64,000 nucleotides of DNA from Periplaneta americana (GCF_040183065.1 NC_091123.1:105986321-106050320), one strand, 5' to 3'. Shown: positions 32,541-46,785, counted from the first letter of the stretch. Notes: generated by a model not told the origin, from the sequence alone. Program-made: numbers and translations.

Positions 32541-35500
32541 TTTTGATTATTTGAAATTGAAATACAGTTACATTATTACTATGCATTGAACATTGTGGTA
32601 TTTAAGGCTACAGCAGGAATTACTCATTGTACTGTGTTGTGTTTTTATATACATAGTTAAGCCATAAGCTTTCCTTACTTACCATATTTCTTTCAAATCC
32701 ATTGCTGGTTTAATGAAATTGTAATGTTTGAATTCCTGAAACACTTTAGTGGGATCTTTTATGGATATATGACTATTTAGTTGAATTACACAATAATTAC
32801 TGACACACATTGAAGAAAATGATGAACTTAAGTAGCATACAGAATTTGAACCTGAAGTAGTAAATATGAATCTCGAAATTCTAAAACAGGAACAGAGCAG
32901 TATCAGTGTAACACAAAAGCCTGCATATTTTCTGTTTACACAATTCACTCAAATTTGCAAATTGAGAGTGAGGAAAATTTAGCCTTCTCATGTATTTTGT
33001 TTTTATTTTCTCTCATTGCACTGCAAATCTTGTGTAAATGTATGCCAATAACGTAATCTGTGATAGCGAGATTGAAAACATCAGTTAATACGGAACATGT
33101 ACTTTATATGTAATAAGTAACTTATACTCTTCTTTGACTGCAAATACTATGTTTATTTTTGGTCTTATCCACTCACATCATCTGTAATTAGTTCATAATC
33201 TCTATTTAGTAGCTCCTCAGTATAACACCATTTAAGATATTGACATTTTGAACAATTGTGAGCAAAGTCAGACAAATTAAGCAGTTCATTTGCAGAGTTT
33301 AACATATATATTTAGCCCAGTTTTTGGATTGTGGAACTTGCAAGGTCTTACAAGCCCTACATAGCAACTTGAGAAGTTGTCAGAATATTATGTTTTAAAG
33401 TCAGATGTACATTTTTATTGTTAGTAGAGAGTTAAGCTCCAATTCATTACTTTGAATAACTCACACTTAACAAAAATGACACCTATAAATGTATGTATGT
33501 ATTCTGGCCAAATGTTTTATATTATTATCATAAATTCAGAATTTTACTAGGCATTAAAATAACCTTAAAATTTAATTATTTAAATGCATAAAAATGCTTG
33601 TATTTCGTTAAAATTTATATTTTTGTATATTACAGGAACTATTTCTCTATCTTTATATTGGTGATGACCATTATTTCCAGAGATTAAAATTTTTTCTTTA
33701 TCCTTTGTGTTACCTATAATTACATTGTTACAAATCACTGCTAACTTGATAAAGTAATAAAATAAACTAATTTATCTGTTCTCTAGTAACTTATTCTTAT
33801 TGACAAAGGAATCGTTAATTTATTTAGACATTTCTTCTTTTTAATACACATATTCTAAATTTTACTATATAATGATTTCAAAATGTAATGGAATGATGGA
33901 CATGTTAGAAATTACTAAGATGGCTTTAGAAATAAAGCTTATTGTTAATGTACAGTACTTCTTTCAACTGAAAATACCCTTCATAAATGTTCGTGTGATA
34001 GGCCCTTTTAAGTAAGAAAATGGTTCTTGTTCTCATGACAGATATGAGTCGTATAAACATAATATTGTCTCCTTCATGTATTGATCATTGTAGAGTCAGG
34101 TTTCACTTTATATAAGTGATATTACTGAAAAAAGTGAAACTCTTATTTCATAAAATTTTGTGGATTATTTTGCAGAGTTTTTAATCATATCTGCTTTGAG
34201 GAAGTAAATACCATACACATGGTGTTTGATATATAAAGTACAGAAATAGAACTGCAGGAATTTCTCTTTACTGAGAGTCAAAATCGGAATTTAGAAGTTT
34301 GAATTCAGAATTTAATTTTTGAAACTTGATATTTCTTGCTCTACCTTTGAGCCTTGGAGTTTGAGGAAGTTAAAATTAAATGTAACTGTCTGGGACACAT
34401 GACATGCAATTATTTAATTTATTTGGTAGAACATAGTGTAAAATTGTTGAACTTACGTATAGAGGTTCTAACACATTACATAATTAATTTGCTTTAATCT
34501 AAAATTGATACAACTATCTATGTCTAATGTCGATTAGTTGGATATATTGTTTAGAACACTTCAGAAGTGTTTTATGCCTATTCTTTTCTCATAAAGCGTT
34601 CTTAAAATATGTCTCTCTTCCTATCTCCTCTTCTTCCTCCCTCCCCTATGATCTAGTCAGTTTTATTTTATATTCCAAACGAGATCAGTGCCAATGGAAT
34701 TTCTGAAAAAGATTGTTATTGGTTGTGTACACAAACACGATTCGATTTGAAATTTTATGAAATTAGATTGTATATCCGAAAGTGTGACAAATTACAGTAA
34801 ATTAAATGGATAAAATATAGAGAGAACATATTATACATAATTAATTTCTGAATGATTTACTTTGTTTCTTTTAAGTATTATACGTTTTCTTTCTTTGTTC
34901 TCTTTTCTTGAATGTGGGGGAGGAAGTTCATTGGCGAGGGAAATATTGTAATGTGGTATCACTAGGTGATGCATAGCTTTCAGAAAATGTATATGAGATT
35001 ATACAAGGAAAGATTACAATATATAACGAGTTCAGAAGTATGTGTCGACTGAAAATATTTCTTGAAAGTCTACTAAAATAAATGGAGAAGAAAATTTTTA
35101 TAGAAATTGCCTTTGTTGTCATATATGAATTGTAGATTAAAACTGTGATCACATTCTTTAACTTCAATGCAGCTCAATAAGATTTTTTACTTGAAACTAT
35201 ATTAGTAAAATTGTTAAAAGTGTTAACACTTTTTATCAAAACTTAATTTTGCTACTTTCTTTTATTTCGATTTGAAAGGGATTAAACTGGTAACAGCTCT
35301 GTTCATGTTTGTGTGTTATGTTATTTGTGAGATTTAAATGTCGCATACTAAACTGAATTTCTCATAAAAATGGTACTGGTATGCTTATTCTTAAATTTAT
35401 TGGTATGTTCAAAGTTTAGAGGTATGCCAGATATATTGTGCCAGATAAATCTGTAGTGACATCATAATGCTTTTCACATGACTTAGTTTGTACATCTCAT

Positions 35501-35829
35501 CTTCTTTGTCTGAATGCATATAATATTTAACTTATCTAACATTGATTGAGTCTTAACATTACAACTAGGCAACATTGCTTAACCCGAATGGCTTATATTG
35601 TTCTGAAAGGCTAAAGAATTGCTACCTCCATGAACTAAGTCACATGAAAAGGGGTATAGTAAATAGACTCAGTGAAACTATAAAATTAACAAGTTTTGTT
35701 TCAATAGACAATATTTGATTACAGAGGAATTTGAAAACTTGCATAATAGTTTCTTTGTCCCTTTTCTTCCTTCTTCCATTTATACCTCTCTTTCTAGATA
35801 GAGAACCGAAAAAACTTAAAAGAAAAATA

Positions 35830-36125
35830 AAATGAATTCTTGGTGTGCATGTCCATGAAGGACAATGGCCGACTAGCTGGCTGCCAGCCGGCCTCATGTC
35901 CACATGCCTCAGCATAGGTAACCAACCAGAACAGATGTATCATGTGATTAGTATGATGATCCTTTCCCTCTCCCCAGCCTTTATAGCTGGTTTCTATAAC
36001 TGAATTTTGCTATGTATTGTAGCTCCTCAAAATTCATCATGATGCTGGGTGGACATTGTTCCCATACACTGGCCGAAATTTCGTGAGAAAATTACTTCCT
36101 TTATGAGGACTTGGATCCGTAACAA
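35830..36125 (+). repeat. Dispersed repeat family A, copy 2
   Basis: Contains CTAGCTGGCTGCCAGCC, GTAGCTCCTCAAAATTCATC, ATGATGCTGGGTGGACA and GAAATTTCGTGAGAAAATTA in the order seen at 205-500 and 53918-54145. Confidence 0.6.
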
Positions 36126-36929
36126 GCTTAGGCATGATGTCTTAAATCACAACATGAGACAAAAATAACATATTTATATAAAAATCCTTTTAATTTTCTG
36201 GCTTTTGTAACATTTTTACTGTTGTATTAAGGCGCTAGTTGATTGGAAAGGAAGAACCAATAACTGACCATATGAATCAAAGTTTTCAAAAAATCTGTTG
36301 TACATTTCTAGTAATTTTAACAGTCTAGCACCTAGCATGTCTCATTTCACTGTTAATTGTGACTTCAGAAAGTTCTCTTACATAGTGTCATAATGTAGCA
36401 CCCAAGATTCAGGACCTTGTCTTTGTTAATGCTTCGAAACCATATAATTAATGCCTAGTAGATTCATCTACTTTTAAAAATCCAATTACTGTTTGATATA
36501 GAGAGTATTCCACTCATTTACCAATCATGTATGCATTAAGGAGTTCTTAGTATTTATTTTAATGGACACTGATTTCTGCATAATGTCAGAAAATAATACA
36601 TGGAGCCTTTAGGAATTGATGTGACTCATGTAGAACTTTTGAGACTATTACGTTAGGATATTCCAGACTTCTATTGTGGTCAATTTGTGAAGAAAATTTT
36701 TAAGTTATGCAAAATATGTTAAGATTTAATATCTCTGATGTTTCTACTACTTAGAATTTTATCATGGGCTTATCACTCAAGACGTGGAAGTCCTCTTTGT
36801 TTAGACCTAGTTCATTATGCTTGGCTACTCTAAATGTGTACTCTGGCTGATATGTGTCTCTATTATCAGTAGTACATCTCACTTGAAGATATGTGTCCGA
36901 GAAAGAACAATTGTATGCATTTGAAGTCT

Positions 36930-37110
36930 GATTAGTGTAATATGTAACTAGTCGGCGATGTATGCCGTGAAAGAGGAAAGGAACTGGCCATCCTACCCCA
37001 TTATCTCTTGAACTAGTTGCCTCATAAGTGGTGCCTTGTTGGTATCACTTGAGAGGTTCAGACCTGTCTTGGGGTATTTGATTAAACAACAACTCTAAAT
37101 GTCTCCTCCC
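36930..37110 (+). repeat. Dispersed repeat family B, copy 2
   Basis: AAGTCTGATTAGTGTAATAT, CTAGTCGGCGATGTATGCCG, GGAAAGGAACTGGCCATCCT and ACCCCATTATCTCTTGAACT match the - strand of 15940-16135 and the + strand of 44425-44545. Confidence 0.7.
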
Positions 37111-40100
37111 CATCCATTCATCCCCTCTGTCTAGGAAACTGGTTTCCTTTCTATGCAGTCGTGACAATTTGTTATTTTGGCTTTGGGTAATGTTATAAAT
37201 TTGACAGTTTTTATATAAAAATTGAATAATATTGCTGTGGAATTGGGTATATTTGACTTCATTATTTCGATCTCTTACTGCTTTATTTTCATGAAAGATA
37301 TGTAAAGAGTAATTTTAGATCTGAATTTATGCTATCCTTGAGACACATTGGTCTAGCCTTACATGTTAGAGTTTAAAGTACTGCCTGTTCGACAGATTGT
37401 GGTGTGATAAGGCACTCAAATAAAAAATGATAGATTACCAGTAAACTACGTATCCAAGTATATTTTCCAGTTCAGTATCTAAGAAGGGTTAATTATTAAT
37501 TAGCCTCATGGTTCTGATTCCACAGTGATTTATTTGTTCAGTAATTGACTAATGAGATAAACAGACCTAACAGAGAAGGGATATTACCTAGCGAATGGAA
37601 TCTGTGAGTAGTTTAAAGATGTCAAAGCAAAATACGGATGCAAAATCTAAAATCTAGAATATTGTGCAGTTTTAGAATGTAGCAGAGTTATTTGGCACTA
37701 ACATTCTGACATACCGTATAACTTGTTACAGCTGATTTTTGTTTGAATAATTAGTAGGTCCTCACTTAGTATTAATATTATAAATATCAAATAAGAGTCT
37801 AATAGTGAATATGAAAGATTTTGACTGGGGCTCTTTAGTTTGACCATTCAGACATTAATACATTGTACAATAGTGTAATAATTCTTCATATAAAAGTGGT
37901 TACAAATTTTCATGTTGGAATATAGATATGCAGGCTTGTCAGTATATGTCTAAGTTGAATTAATTATTGTGGTAATGAGAATACGAATTTTGTGCAGCTT
38001 TTGCTAAGTGCATAAACATTTTTAGTGTCCATTTAGCATTTGATATGGAACACTCAGGCCAACTACTGAAGGCAGTCAACCGGTGAAATCTAGTTCTAAT
38101 TTTGTCTTGTGCCAGGATATTGTAGGAGCTAGTGCTGCCTCAGTGTTACAACTAAATGTTGTATAAATGTGGATTAAGTTTGTGTAGTAGATCATAGTAC
38201 TTGGGTTTCCTGAAAGGTAAGTTTTGTACAATAATGATTAATGCAAATATAATGTGAAACAAACGTCTGCTTTTGTTATCATCTTGTCATGTTGTTGGTT
38301 TGAATGTTAAAAAGAGAGAAACACTGCCAAAAATTATATTCCACATGTTCATCATCATGTAAAAATGATCTGTTATTTAATTTCTGTCTGTTTCTTCTTT
38401 TTAAATTACTCATTTCATTGCCTGAGGAAATGTTTGAAGTTGTTTGTTTATATAGAGTTATATTCACTATTGATATGAAATTAATTAACCTTCATCACAG
38501 GACATTAAAGACTGATTCATTTTAAAACTGCAGGCATTGTATTTCACAGATTAATAAATTCTGTTCAGAAAAACTTTGTGTTTTCATTCTATTAATTTCC
38601 ATATGAATGATCAAGTGGTATGTTTCGCCAACTGTATCACCATGGAAACTCTTCAGGGAGAAATGAGAAATTTAATTTTGGAAATACAAGCACTCTCCAA
38701 TTTATGTTATTTTAACTTTGTCGTTATTAACATACTGTACAAGAGTAAATCTTCATTTCTCCTCAGTTATCAGTAAACCTGTTCAATATAGCATTGTTTT
38801 GAATTGACTGCATCATTTGTGAATGTCAGATGTATATTTTGCTTTCTTGTTTAGTGTACAGTATTATTAAACCTTGCAGTTTTGAAAGTTCTCTTGTAGG
38901 CATATGAAACCATTCCACACGAATATTTTCGGTGTTTTGATGTTGGTATTACGTAAAATTAATGCTAGAAGACCTTTAAGAACAGGATTTTCTTCTGCAT
39001 TAGAATCATTCCAGATGTCTGAGAGTTGGACGTAAGAGTAAGTATTTGCTCTCTAATATAAATTAGTGTGTGTATATGATGTTTAGAGAAAAAATTGTGA
39101 CAGTGGAAGGAAGAACAAGAATGGTTCTTGAAAATTGCACATATTAATTTATACTTTTGTTCATTGAGCAGTGTTACTGAGGTGTATATATAATTGTTAC
39201 TTTGGACCATTTGCTTTGTACTAAACAAATGGTAACCCTATTACAGTATTATCTTCATACTACATTCCAATTTTTCTGGCCTAATATTTTGAAAACACAA
39301 ACTGTAATATATGAAATCAGAGAAAAAAGTCGACAAATGCAATTGGCATCAGTGATTGAGTGGTCATTATGCTGGTAATTTGACTACTATTCGCATGTTA
39401 AAATCAAATTGAGAGCACATCAATTATAAGGAAGTTGAATATTTAGGATGGCTTTTTTTTTTTAATGTACAGTAAAATAAATTAAAGTTGGGGTTTCATT
39501 ATCATAGACTTATGTCCCATGAAAGAGTTCTGTTCCTGAATAAGAAGGCTGCAAGCATGTTTTATTGGTTATTATTGACCACTCTGCCAGTTATTTTATA
39601 CTGCCTGACAAGTGCTCTCATCTCAAGGATGAAATTCAAGTTTGCCAGCTGTCAGAATTACAGAAAGCCATAGTTGACCATACCTGAAGGCACCTGAAAA
39701 CTGATCAGTGAAATATAAGTAATAAGGTTCGCAATTAGGTAGTGGAAATCAAAATGATGTGGTTCTTCCAAAATTATTAGATAAACGAGCAGCCAACTAC
39801 AGTGTATGGAAATATACGCTTAAGTGTGGCTACACCAGCTGCTGGCATTAATAGAATTAAGTTAAAAACTGAGAATTCACACTTTAAGTTGGACATTAGT
39901 ACTGATGAAATAAGAAAAATTCGTATATTGTCTCCATTCTGATAAGTATATTTCTTTAATATACTTTGTGTTAGAAAAGTCTCAGTGCACTGCCCAGCCA
40001 AGGAGTAAGTCATTCAAATCCCCTAAGAACGTTAGTACTGCTAGTCTTCACATGATCATGGAGAGGGGATTAGGAAGGAAGGGGGTGGAGGCAAGTCAGA

Positions 40101-40404
40101 AGGCAAGGTTATTACTAAATCCCAATGTTTGGTCAGCGATGTTATCTGTGTACAGAGTATAGTGCAACAGGACACGACAGGGTTAGTACATTCACTTTCT
40201 GACTAATATAGTGAAGTATGAAAGTATATTTGTAGCCTAGTTTCGTTTCTTTTATACTACCCAAATGTTGGACAAGTACTTCAAAGATCTTATTTTACGT
40301 AAGTGTGTCCCAAGTTATATATGAGTATAATTCATAATTATAACTAGCTTGTCAAGTAAACCTAATTTAATTTGTCATCTGATTTAAGCAAATATGTATG
40401 TATG

Positions 40405-40735
40405 TATCCAATGCCTACCCACTTCACTTTATGTGCTTTGGGTTTCGCATATTGCAAATAGATGACAAGACTGACTCATTTTCTAGTTGCACACCACTTT
40501 GGTGGGCCATGCTGTACATGATGTGTATCTGTGGAGGTATGTCCTGTACAGTACTAGGGTGAGTGTAAGTGTAAGTGTAGTGTATGGAATGAGTGGTGAT
40601 AATGAAGATGAGGAAGGAAGAAGAGAAAACCTGGTGCTGACATGTACCTACTCCTGTTGAATAACACCAAGGGAGCTACCAGGCTTAATGTCCCCATCCA
40701 ACGGACAAATCAGTATGAACAGTGACTTAAGTTCG
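40405..40735 (+). repeat. Dispersed SINE-like repeat
   Basis: CCAATGCCTACCCACTTCAC, then GTGAGTGTAAGTGTAAGTGT, GATGAGGAAGGAAGAAGAGA and AATGTCCCCATCCAACGGAC. I recall this arrangement as a repeat in insect genomes; there is only one copy in the window, so the call rests on memory. Confidence 0.5.
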
Positions 40736-40944
40736 ATTTTCTTCTGGTTTATACATATTTTCATGCTTCATTTTTATATTAGATATTTAATTTTCTTTTG
40801 TGTTCTTCTTCTTGTTTCCTGTTACTCCCCAGTGGAACATAGGGCAGCAACACATAATTCTTTTGTGTTAACATAACATTATTATGTATTTCTTTTTCAT
40901 CCTTTGGTTGAATGGAAGAGAAGGTCTTATGACCTTAACTCTGC

Positions 40945-40989
<45 letters not shown>

Positions 40990-41009
40990 CATCATCATCA
41001 TCATCATCA
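40945..41009 (+). repeat. (ATT)n(ATC)n microsatellite
   Basis: About fifteen ATT units followed by seven ATC units. The apparent isoleucine-run frame through it is an artefact. Confidence 0.95.
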
Positions 41010-41179
41010 CAACTATTAAACTTCTCGAATCATCAAAGAGAACACTAATTAACACCCTCCTATTAATGGAACACTTTCAGCAAATAATAAATGAAGTGGA
41101 TGCATTTTCTCCTACTGAAAATGTTATGGCCAAGTTATCCATTCTAAAGAAAAATCAAGGATATTCTGTAATATATGGA

Positions 41180-44100
41180 ATAAGGAATATTTTGATGGGC
41201 TGTGACAGACTCAAGCATGTCCTCAGGTTGCGGATAAAGGAGACAGCCTCCAGATATGGAGGGTAGCTGCGAATATATTGAATAAGCAGTCGCGGACAGC
41301 CGATGGGGGGTGGTCCTCCAGCTTGGGTGTTAGGCGAAGGGCTGACAACCCATCACCGGAAAAAACAGCTTGTTACAAAATCCCACAATAAGCCTAGGAA
41401 TGGAATTGATTCTCTGGCACGACTACAGCAAAGGAATAAGGTTATGAGATTTGGTACTTGGAATGTTGCAAGTCTATATAGAACAGGAGTAACATTAGTA
41501 ACAAAAGAACTAGCTAGATATAGAATAGACTTTGTGGGAGTTCAGGAGGTTAGGTTAGATGGGAACGCCATATCTCAAATAGGAAATTACTTGTATTATG
41601 GGGAAGGAAACAATAATCACTAATTAGAACAGGATTCTTCATCCATAAAGGAATAAAATCAGCAGTAAAAAAGGTCGAATTTATCAGTGACCGGTTATCG
41701 TATTTAGTACTTAAGGGTAGTTGGTGTGATACCGTAGTTATAAATGCTCACATCCCTACAGAAGAGAAAAATGACCATGTAAAGCATAGCTTCTATGAGG
41801 AATTGGAACATACTTTTGATCAGTTATCTAGATATAATATGAAAATTTTATTGGGTGATTTCAATGCTAAAGTAGGACGTGAGGATATTTTTAAGCCGAC
41901 CATTGGAAAAAAGAGCCTACATAACTAGTAATGATAATGGAGTTAGGTTAGTCAACTTTGCCACATCAAAAAATTCAATTGTCAAAAGTACAACTTTTCC
42001 CCATAAGTTATACATAAATATACTTGGACTTCTCCAGATGGATTGACAGTCAGATCACACCTTGATAGATAAACGAAGAAATACTAATGTAGTAGAAATT
42101 CGAACCTTCAGGGGGGCAGACCGTAATTCTAACCATTATTTGGTAATTGGAGAACTAAGAGAAAGACTATCAGTAGCCAAGCGAGTAGAGCAACAAGTTA
42201 ATATTAGAAGATTCAATATTCCGAAATTAAAGGATGAAGAAATTAAGCAAAATTATCAGGTCGAAATTTCAAATAGGTTTGCTGCTTTAGCAAGTTCCAA
42301 CGAAGTTGAGAAAGAGTTAAATTTTAATAACATGTGGGAAAATATCCGAGATAATATCAAAATTGCAGCAGAGCAGAGTATAGGTTATTATGAAACTAAG
42401 AAAAAGAAACCGTGGTTTGACGATGATTGTTCCATGGCAGTAGAAAGAAGGAAACAGGCAAAATTGAAATTCTTACAGGATTCAGTTGAGGCAAACACAT
42501 AATTATTTCAATGAAAGATGGAAACCAAGTCGTACCCTTAGGAATAAAAAGAGAGATTACTTGAAGGAAAAACTGAATGAGGTAGAAACAAATTGTAAGA
42601 ATAAAAACATTCGAAATTTATATAAGGGTGTAAAGGAATTTACGAATGGATAAGCAAGAGTAAACATGATCAAGGATGAGAATGGTGTCCTTGCTTGCAG
42701 ACTCTCATTCAGTCCTGAACAGCTGGAAATACTATTTTGGGCAACTACTAAATGTACATAGGACAAATAGAAATGATCAGAACGAAATTCAAATACAAAC
42801 TGCTGAGCCATTTATACCTGAATCGACACTTTTTGAAGTCGAAATTGCGATAGAAAATCTGGAAAAGTACAAATCTTCATGTATTGATCAAATTCTAGCA
42901 GAATTAATACAAGAACGTGGAAGTGCATTATCTAGCGAAATTTATAAGCTTGTACTTGCTAGTTGGGAAAAGGAAATTATACCAGAACAATGGAAGGAGT
43001 CCATAATTATACCTATCTTTAAGAAGGGGCACAAGATTAACTAGTAACTTTCGAGGAATATCACTTTTGTTGATGTCATACAAAATTGTGTCCAATATTC
43101 TTTTGAGAAGATTAACTCCATATGTAGATGAAATTATTGGGGATCATCAGTGTGGTTTTAGGCATAATAGATCAACTATTGATCAGATTTTTGTATTCGA
43201 CATATATCGGAGAAAAAATGGGAGTATAAGGGTACAGTATATCAATTGTTCATAGATTTCAGAAATGCATATGACTTGGTTAAGAGAGAAGTTTTATATG
43301 GTATTCTTATTGAATTTGGTATTCCCAAGAAACTAGTTCAATTAAGTAAAATATGTCTCAGTGAAACGTACAGCAGAGTCCGTATAGGTCAGTTTCTGTC
43401 GGATGCTTCTTGAATTCACTGCGGCCTAAAGCAAGGAGATGCACAATCACCTTTACTTTTTAACTTTGCTCTAGAGGATGCCATTAGGAAAGTCCAGGAT
43501 AACAGAAAGAGTTTTGAATTGAATGGGTTACATCAGCTCCTTGTCTGTGCAGATGATGTAAATATGTTAGGAGAAAATCCACAGACTATTAGGTAAAACA
43601 AGAGAATTTTACTTGAAGCAAGTAAAGAGATATGTTTGGAAGTAAATCTTGAAAAGACAGAGTATATGATTATATCTTGAGGCCAGAATATTGTACGAAA
43701 TGAAAATATAAAAATTGGAAATTTATCCTTTGATGAGGTGGAAAAATTAAAATATCTTGGAGCAACAATAAGAAATATAAATGACTGTCGGGAGGAAATT
43801 AAATGCAGAATAAATATGGGAAATACATGTTATTATTCGGTTGAGAAGCTTTTGTCATCCAGTCTGCTCTAAAAAAAGCTGAAAGTTAGAATTTATAAAA
43901 CAGTTATATTACTGGTTGTGAAACTTCTTGGACTCTCACTTTGAGAGAGGAACAAAGGTTAAGGGTGTTTGAGAATAAGGTGCTTAGGAAAATATTTGGG
44001 GCTAAGAGGGATGAAGTTACAGAAGAATGGAGAAAGTTACACAATGCAGAACTGCATGCATTGTATTCTTCATCTGACATAATTAGGAACATTAAATCCA

Positions 44101-44362
44101 GACATTTGAGATGGCAGGCCATGTAACACGTATGGGCGAATTCAGAAATGCATATAGTGTGTTAGTTGGGAGACCGGAGGAAAAAAGACCCTTGGGGAGG
44201 CCGAGATGTAGATGGGAGGATAATATTAAAATGGATTAGAGGGAGGTGGGATATGATGATAGAGACTGGATTAATCCTGCTCAGAATAGGGACTGATGGC
44301 AGGCTTATGTGAGGGCTGCAATGAACCTCTGGGTTCCTTAAAAACCTTAAGTGAGTAAGTAT
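41180..44362 (+). mobile_element. Near full-length RTE/BovB-like non-LTR retrotransposon
   Basis: About 3.2 kb with, in order, an apurinic endonuclease domain and a reverse transcriptase, no RNase H, and a short 3' end with an AAGTGAGTAAGTA tail. The 5' leader has GGGGGGTGGTCCTCCAGCTT and CAACCCATCACCGG. Truncated 3' ends of the same family occur at 4498-4990 and 45930-46010. It is the largest retroelement in the window. The 5' boundary is approximate. Confidence 0.9.
41443..44335 (+). pseudogene. RTE endonuclease-reverse transcriptase, many breaks
   Basis: Endonuclease: MRFGTWNVASLYRTG, DFVGVQEVRLDG, and after a break a KILLGDFNAKVGRED block (catalytic Asp/Asn). A partial run 42062-42502 holds RGADRNSNHYLVIGELRERL. 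Reverse transcriptase: [62 protein letters not shown] and [11 protein letters not shown]. The YADD box reads CADD. The tail holds KVLRKIFGAKRDEVTEEWRK and GRPRCRWEDNIK-type sequence. At least six frame changes or stops make it inactive. Confidence 0.9.
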
Positions 44363-44424
44363 GACAGACTGAAGAGTTGTGATAATGTAAATAGTTCTGA
44401 TATTCCAAATTTGCATTTATATCT

Positions 44425-44545
44425 AGTCAGCATTGTATGCAATGGAGGAGGAAAGGAACTGATCACTCTACCCCATTATCTCCTGGCTTAGTTGCCTCGA
44501 GTCTTATTGGTGACACTTATGAGGTTCCAACAGATGACTAGGAAA
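44425..44545 (+). repeat. Dispersed repeat family B, copy 3
   Basis: CTAGTCAGCATTGTATGCAA, GGAAAGGAACTGATCACTCT, ACCCCATTATCTCCTGGCTT and AGTTGCCTCGAGTC. Truncated relative to copy 2 and lying just after the RTE 3' tail. Confidence 0.7.
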
Positions 44546-45630
44546 AAAAAAGTTGAAAGAACTTTATGTAGATACACATTGTCTAATAGAGAGGAGGAGG
44601 AGTTTTTCATTTGAAAAACTAAAAAATGTATACTTAGTTATTTAGTACAATGCCTTTCAACTAGTAATTTTAATTTTATTGTAAAATCTTCGAAAATGTT
44701 GTTTTATTTCTCTTCCGAATTGTACAATCAGTCAATTACTTAGCAATAGACAATTAATACTTGTACTTTTTGCATTTGTGCCTGATGATTTTCTGTATTT
44801 ATATTTTTTTATTTTTCATTTTGTATTTGTGCTATTATTAATTTTTCTCATTTATTCATTTTCTCTGCATTTGTTTTGTTTGTTTTTTTTATATTTTATT
44901 CCTGGTGGTGTGGAAGAGGAGGCCTGTTGGTCATAACTTCATTGGAATGAATAAATAAATAAATATTTTTATAAGTAAATAAACAAGTAGGCCTACTGGT
45001 AAATAATGTATAATTTGGTTTTTATGTAATTAAATTTCCGTAGGGTTCCTTGATACTTTTATACTTAATTTTAAGATTTGGATTTATCGTACAGGCTAAT
45101 TTTCGTGGAGTTTTAATTTGTTGTAGCTTCTTCATCTATTCTATATAAATAGTATATATAGTACATAAGGAATGAAAGCATAGTTTATAATTGTATACAA
45201 TTTATTGTGTCAACTGTCTGTACTTGCCGTTGCTTACGAGATTATACAAGCTAGCGCACAGCGCTTGAAATATGAGTCTGAAGTGGTTCCCTCGTAATGC
45301 CAATTCCGCTGCTCAGAGCGCTGTTCTAGACTAAATATTCATAGCAGAACACTTAAATTACATTGACATTTGGGACATTTAAAGGACTCACCATTGCTTA
45401 TTAAATGCTTCGTACAATATTTTATGGACAATAGACGTAATTTCCAAACTTCTACGTCTCAATTATATTACAATAAAAGGCTGTCATTCTTGATATTAAA
45501 AGATATTACATATTATAAACTAAGGTACTACCTTTCTGTTGTTCAATTCATACACTGTACCTTTTCGGAAATAATGAAAAATCTTAATATATTTTACATG
45601 AACATTGTAGTCTACCCTTTTCACGTATTC

Positions 45631-45632
<2 letters not shown>

Positions 45633-45690
<58 letters not shown>
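45633..45690 (+). repeat. (TTA)n microsatellite
   Basis: Nineteen uninterrupted TTA units, followed by TCC. Confidence 0.95.
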
Positions 45691-45692
<2 letters not shown>

Positions 45693-45929
45693 CAATGAAT
45701 TAAGGTACTGTATTATCTTCTATTTCCCTGACTTCATAATTTAATCATTTGTAAGTAGGCCTAACTTATCCCTTTCTTTTTAAAAAATATATTGACGTTG
45801 AAGTGTTACGATTTTTACTAAAGCAAACAGCAGTCACAATACATGATTAGTACAAATGTGCGATTTTTCTTGCACAACTGTAGCGGTGAAATAAATATCT
45901 AATAGGCCTGTGATTAACCTGTTATTTAC

Positions 45930-46010
45930 AAATGGCTTTTAAGGAACCCACAGGTTCATTGCTGCCCTCACATAAGCCTGCCACCATCGGTCCCTATCCT
46001 GTGCAAGATT
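45930..46010 (-). mobile_element. RTE-like 3' end snippet
   Basis: The - strand reads GATTAATCTTGCACAGGATA then GGGACCGATGGTGGCAGGCT and ends CCTTAAAAGCC, matching the last ~80 bases of the element at 41180-44362. Confidence 0.75.
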
Positions 46011-46701
46011 AATCCAGTAGTGGGTAGTAATAGCAAATGCTATGATATTTTAGTGTGTGTAAACAGTTTTTAAATTAGGAGTTAGAATTAAATTAATTAG
46101 GAAGTTAGACTGTAATATATGTGATTAGAAATGGTTTTCGAATTTGACCATTTCCCAAAACATAAACAAATATCTCAGGAAGCTCAGGGACAGTATTTTT
46201 TAGAATTTGCCAATCATAGGCACATGCGCATCTGCTCTCCCCGATCCCAATTTCATTTTTAGTAATGTCTGACTCTCGCTCCCCTGAGCTGTTTTCTGTT
46301 GTCACTCATGACATGTCAATTTAATGAAAACATAAAGTAAAATTTTCGGTATCGGTACACCATGGAGTGATAATTGTACTTCATCATAACGAATAATTGT
46401 GGTAATTATTATTTATTTATTTATTACTCGTAATGTCGTAATAATATTTGATTTGGCTTGGAGGATGAGGGGAATACTTTACACTAAACTCGACATGCTC
46501 AACATTAAAATCGCATTGCTGCATATGTTGAATCCTAAATAATGCAAATCGTATATGTGTCAATATTCAGCAGTAATAATTAGCCATTATCATGGAATAT
46601 TTCGCCACTATCAATGATGATGGTAAATCATACTCTTTTCCTCAAATAACCCTACTGATTGCCTTAAGGCAAGACAAGCTAAGAACTATATTAATTTGAA
46701 T

Positions 46702-46737
46702 TTGATGATGATGATGATGATTATGATGATGATGGTG

Positions 46738-46784
<47 letters not shown>
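46702..46784 (+). repeat. (GAT)n(AAT)n microsatellite
   Basis: About eleven GAT/ATG units then about fifteen AAT units. Confidence 0.95.

Positions 46785-46785
<1 letters not shown>

Larger units (their letters stand above)
32541..40400. other. Long gene-poor, transposon-poor stretch
   Basis: Nearly 8 kb of AT-rich DNA with only short frames, and only two repeat copies recognised (35830-36125, 36930-37110). No conserved coding block was seen in six frames. Several AATAAA-like sites on the + strand (for example near 33932) would be compatible with a long 3' UTR or a non-coding transcript, but nothing proves it. Confidence 0.4.

Noticed and set aside
36100..36200. Telomeric or satellite repeats
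   Set aside because: No TTAGG arrays or long satellite tracts were found here or elsewhere in the window.
40904..41266. 120-codon frame with a long isoleucine run
   Set aside because: It is produced by the (ATT)n(ATC)n tract running into the 5' leader of the RTE element.
45370..45744. 124-codon frame with tyrosine run
   Set aside because: Result of the (TTA)n tract read in the TAT frame; the flanks show no conserved protein.
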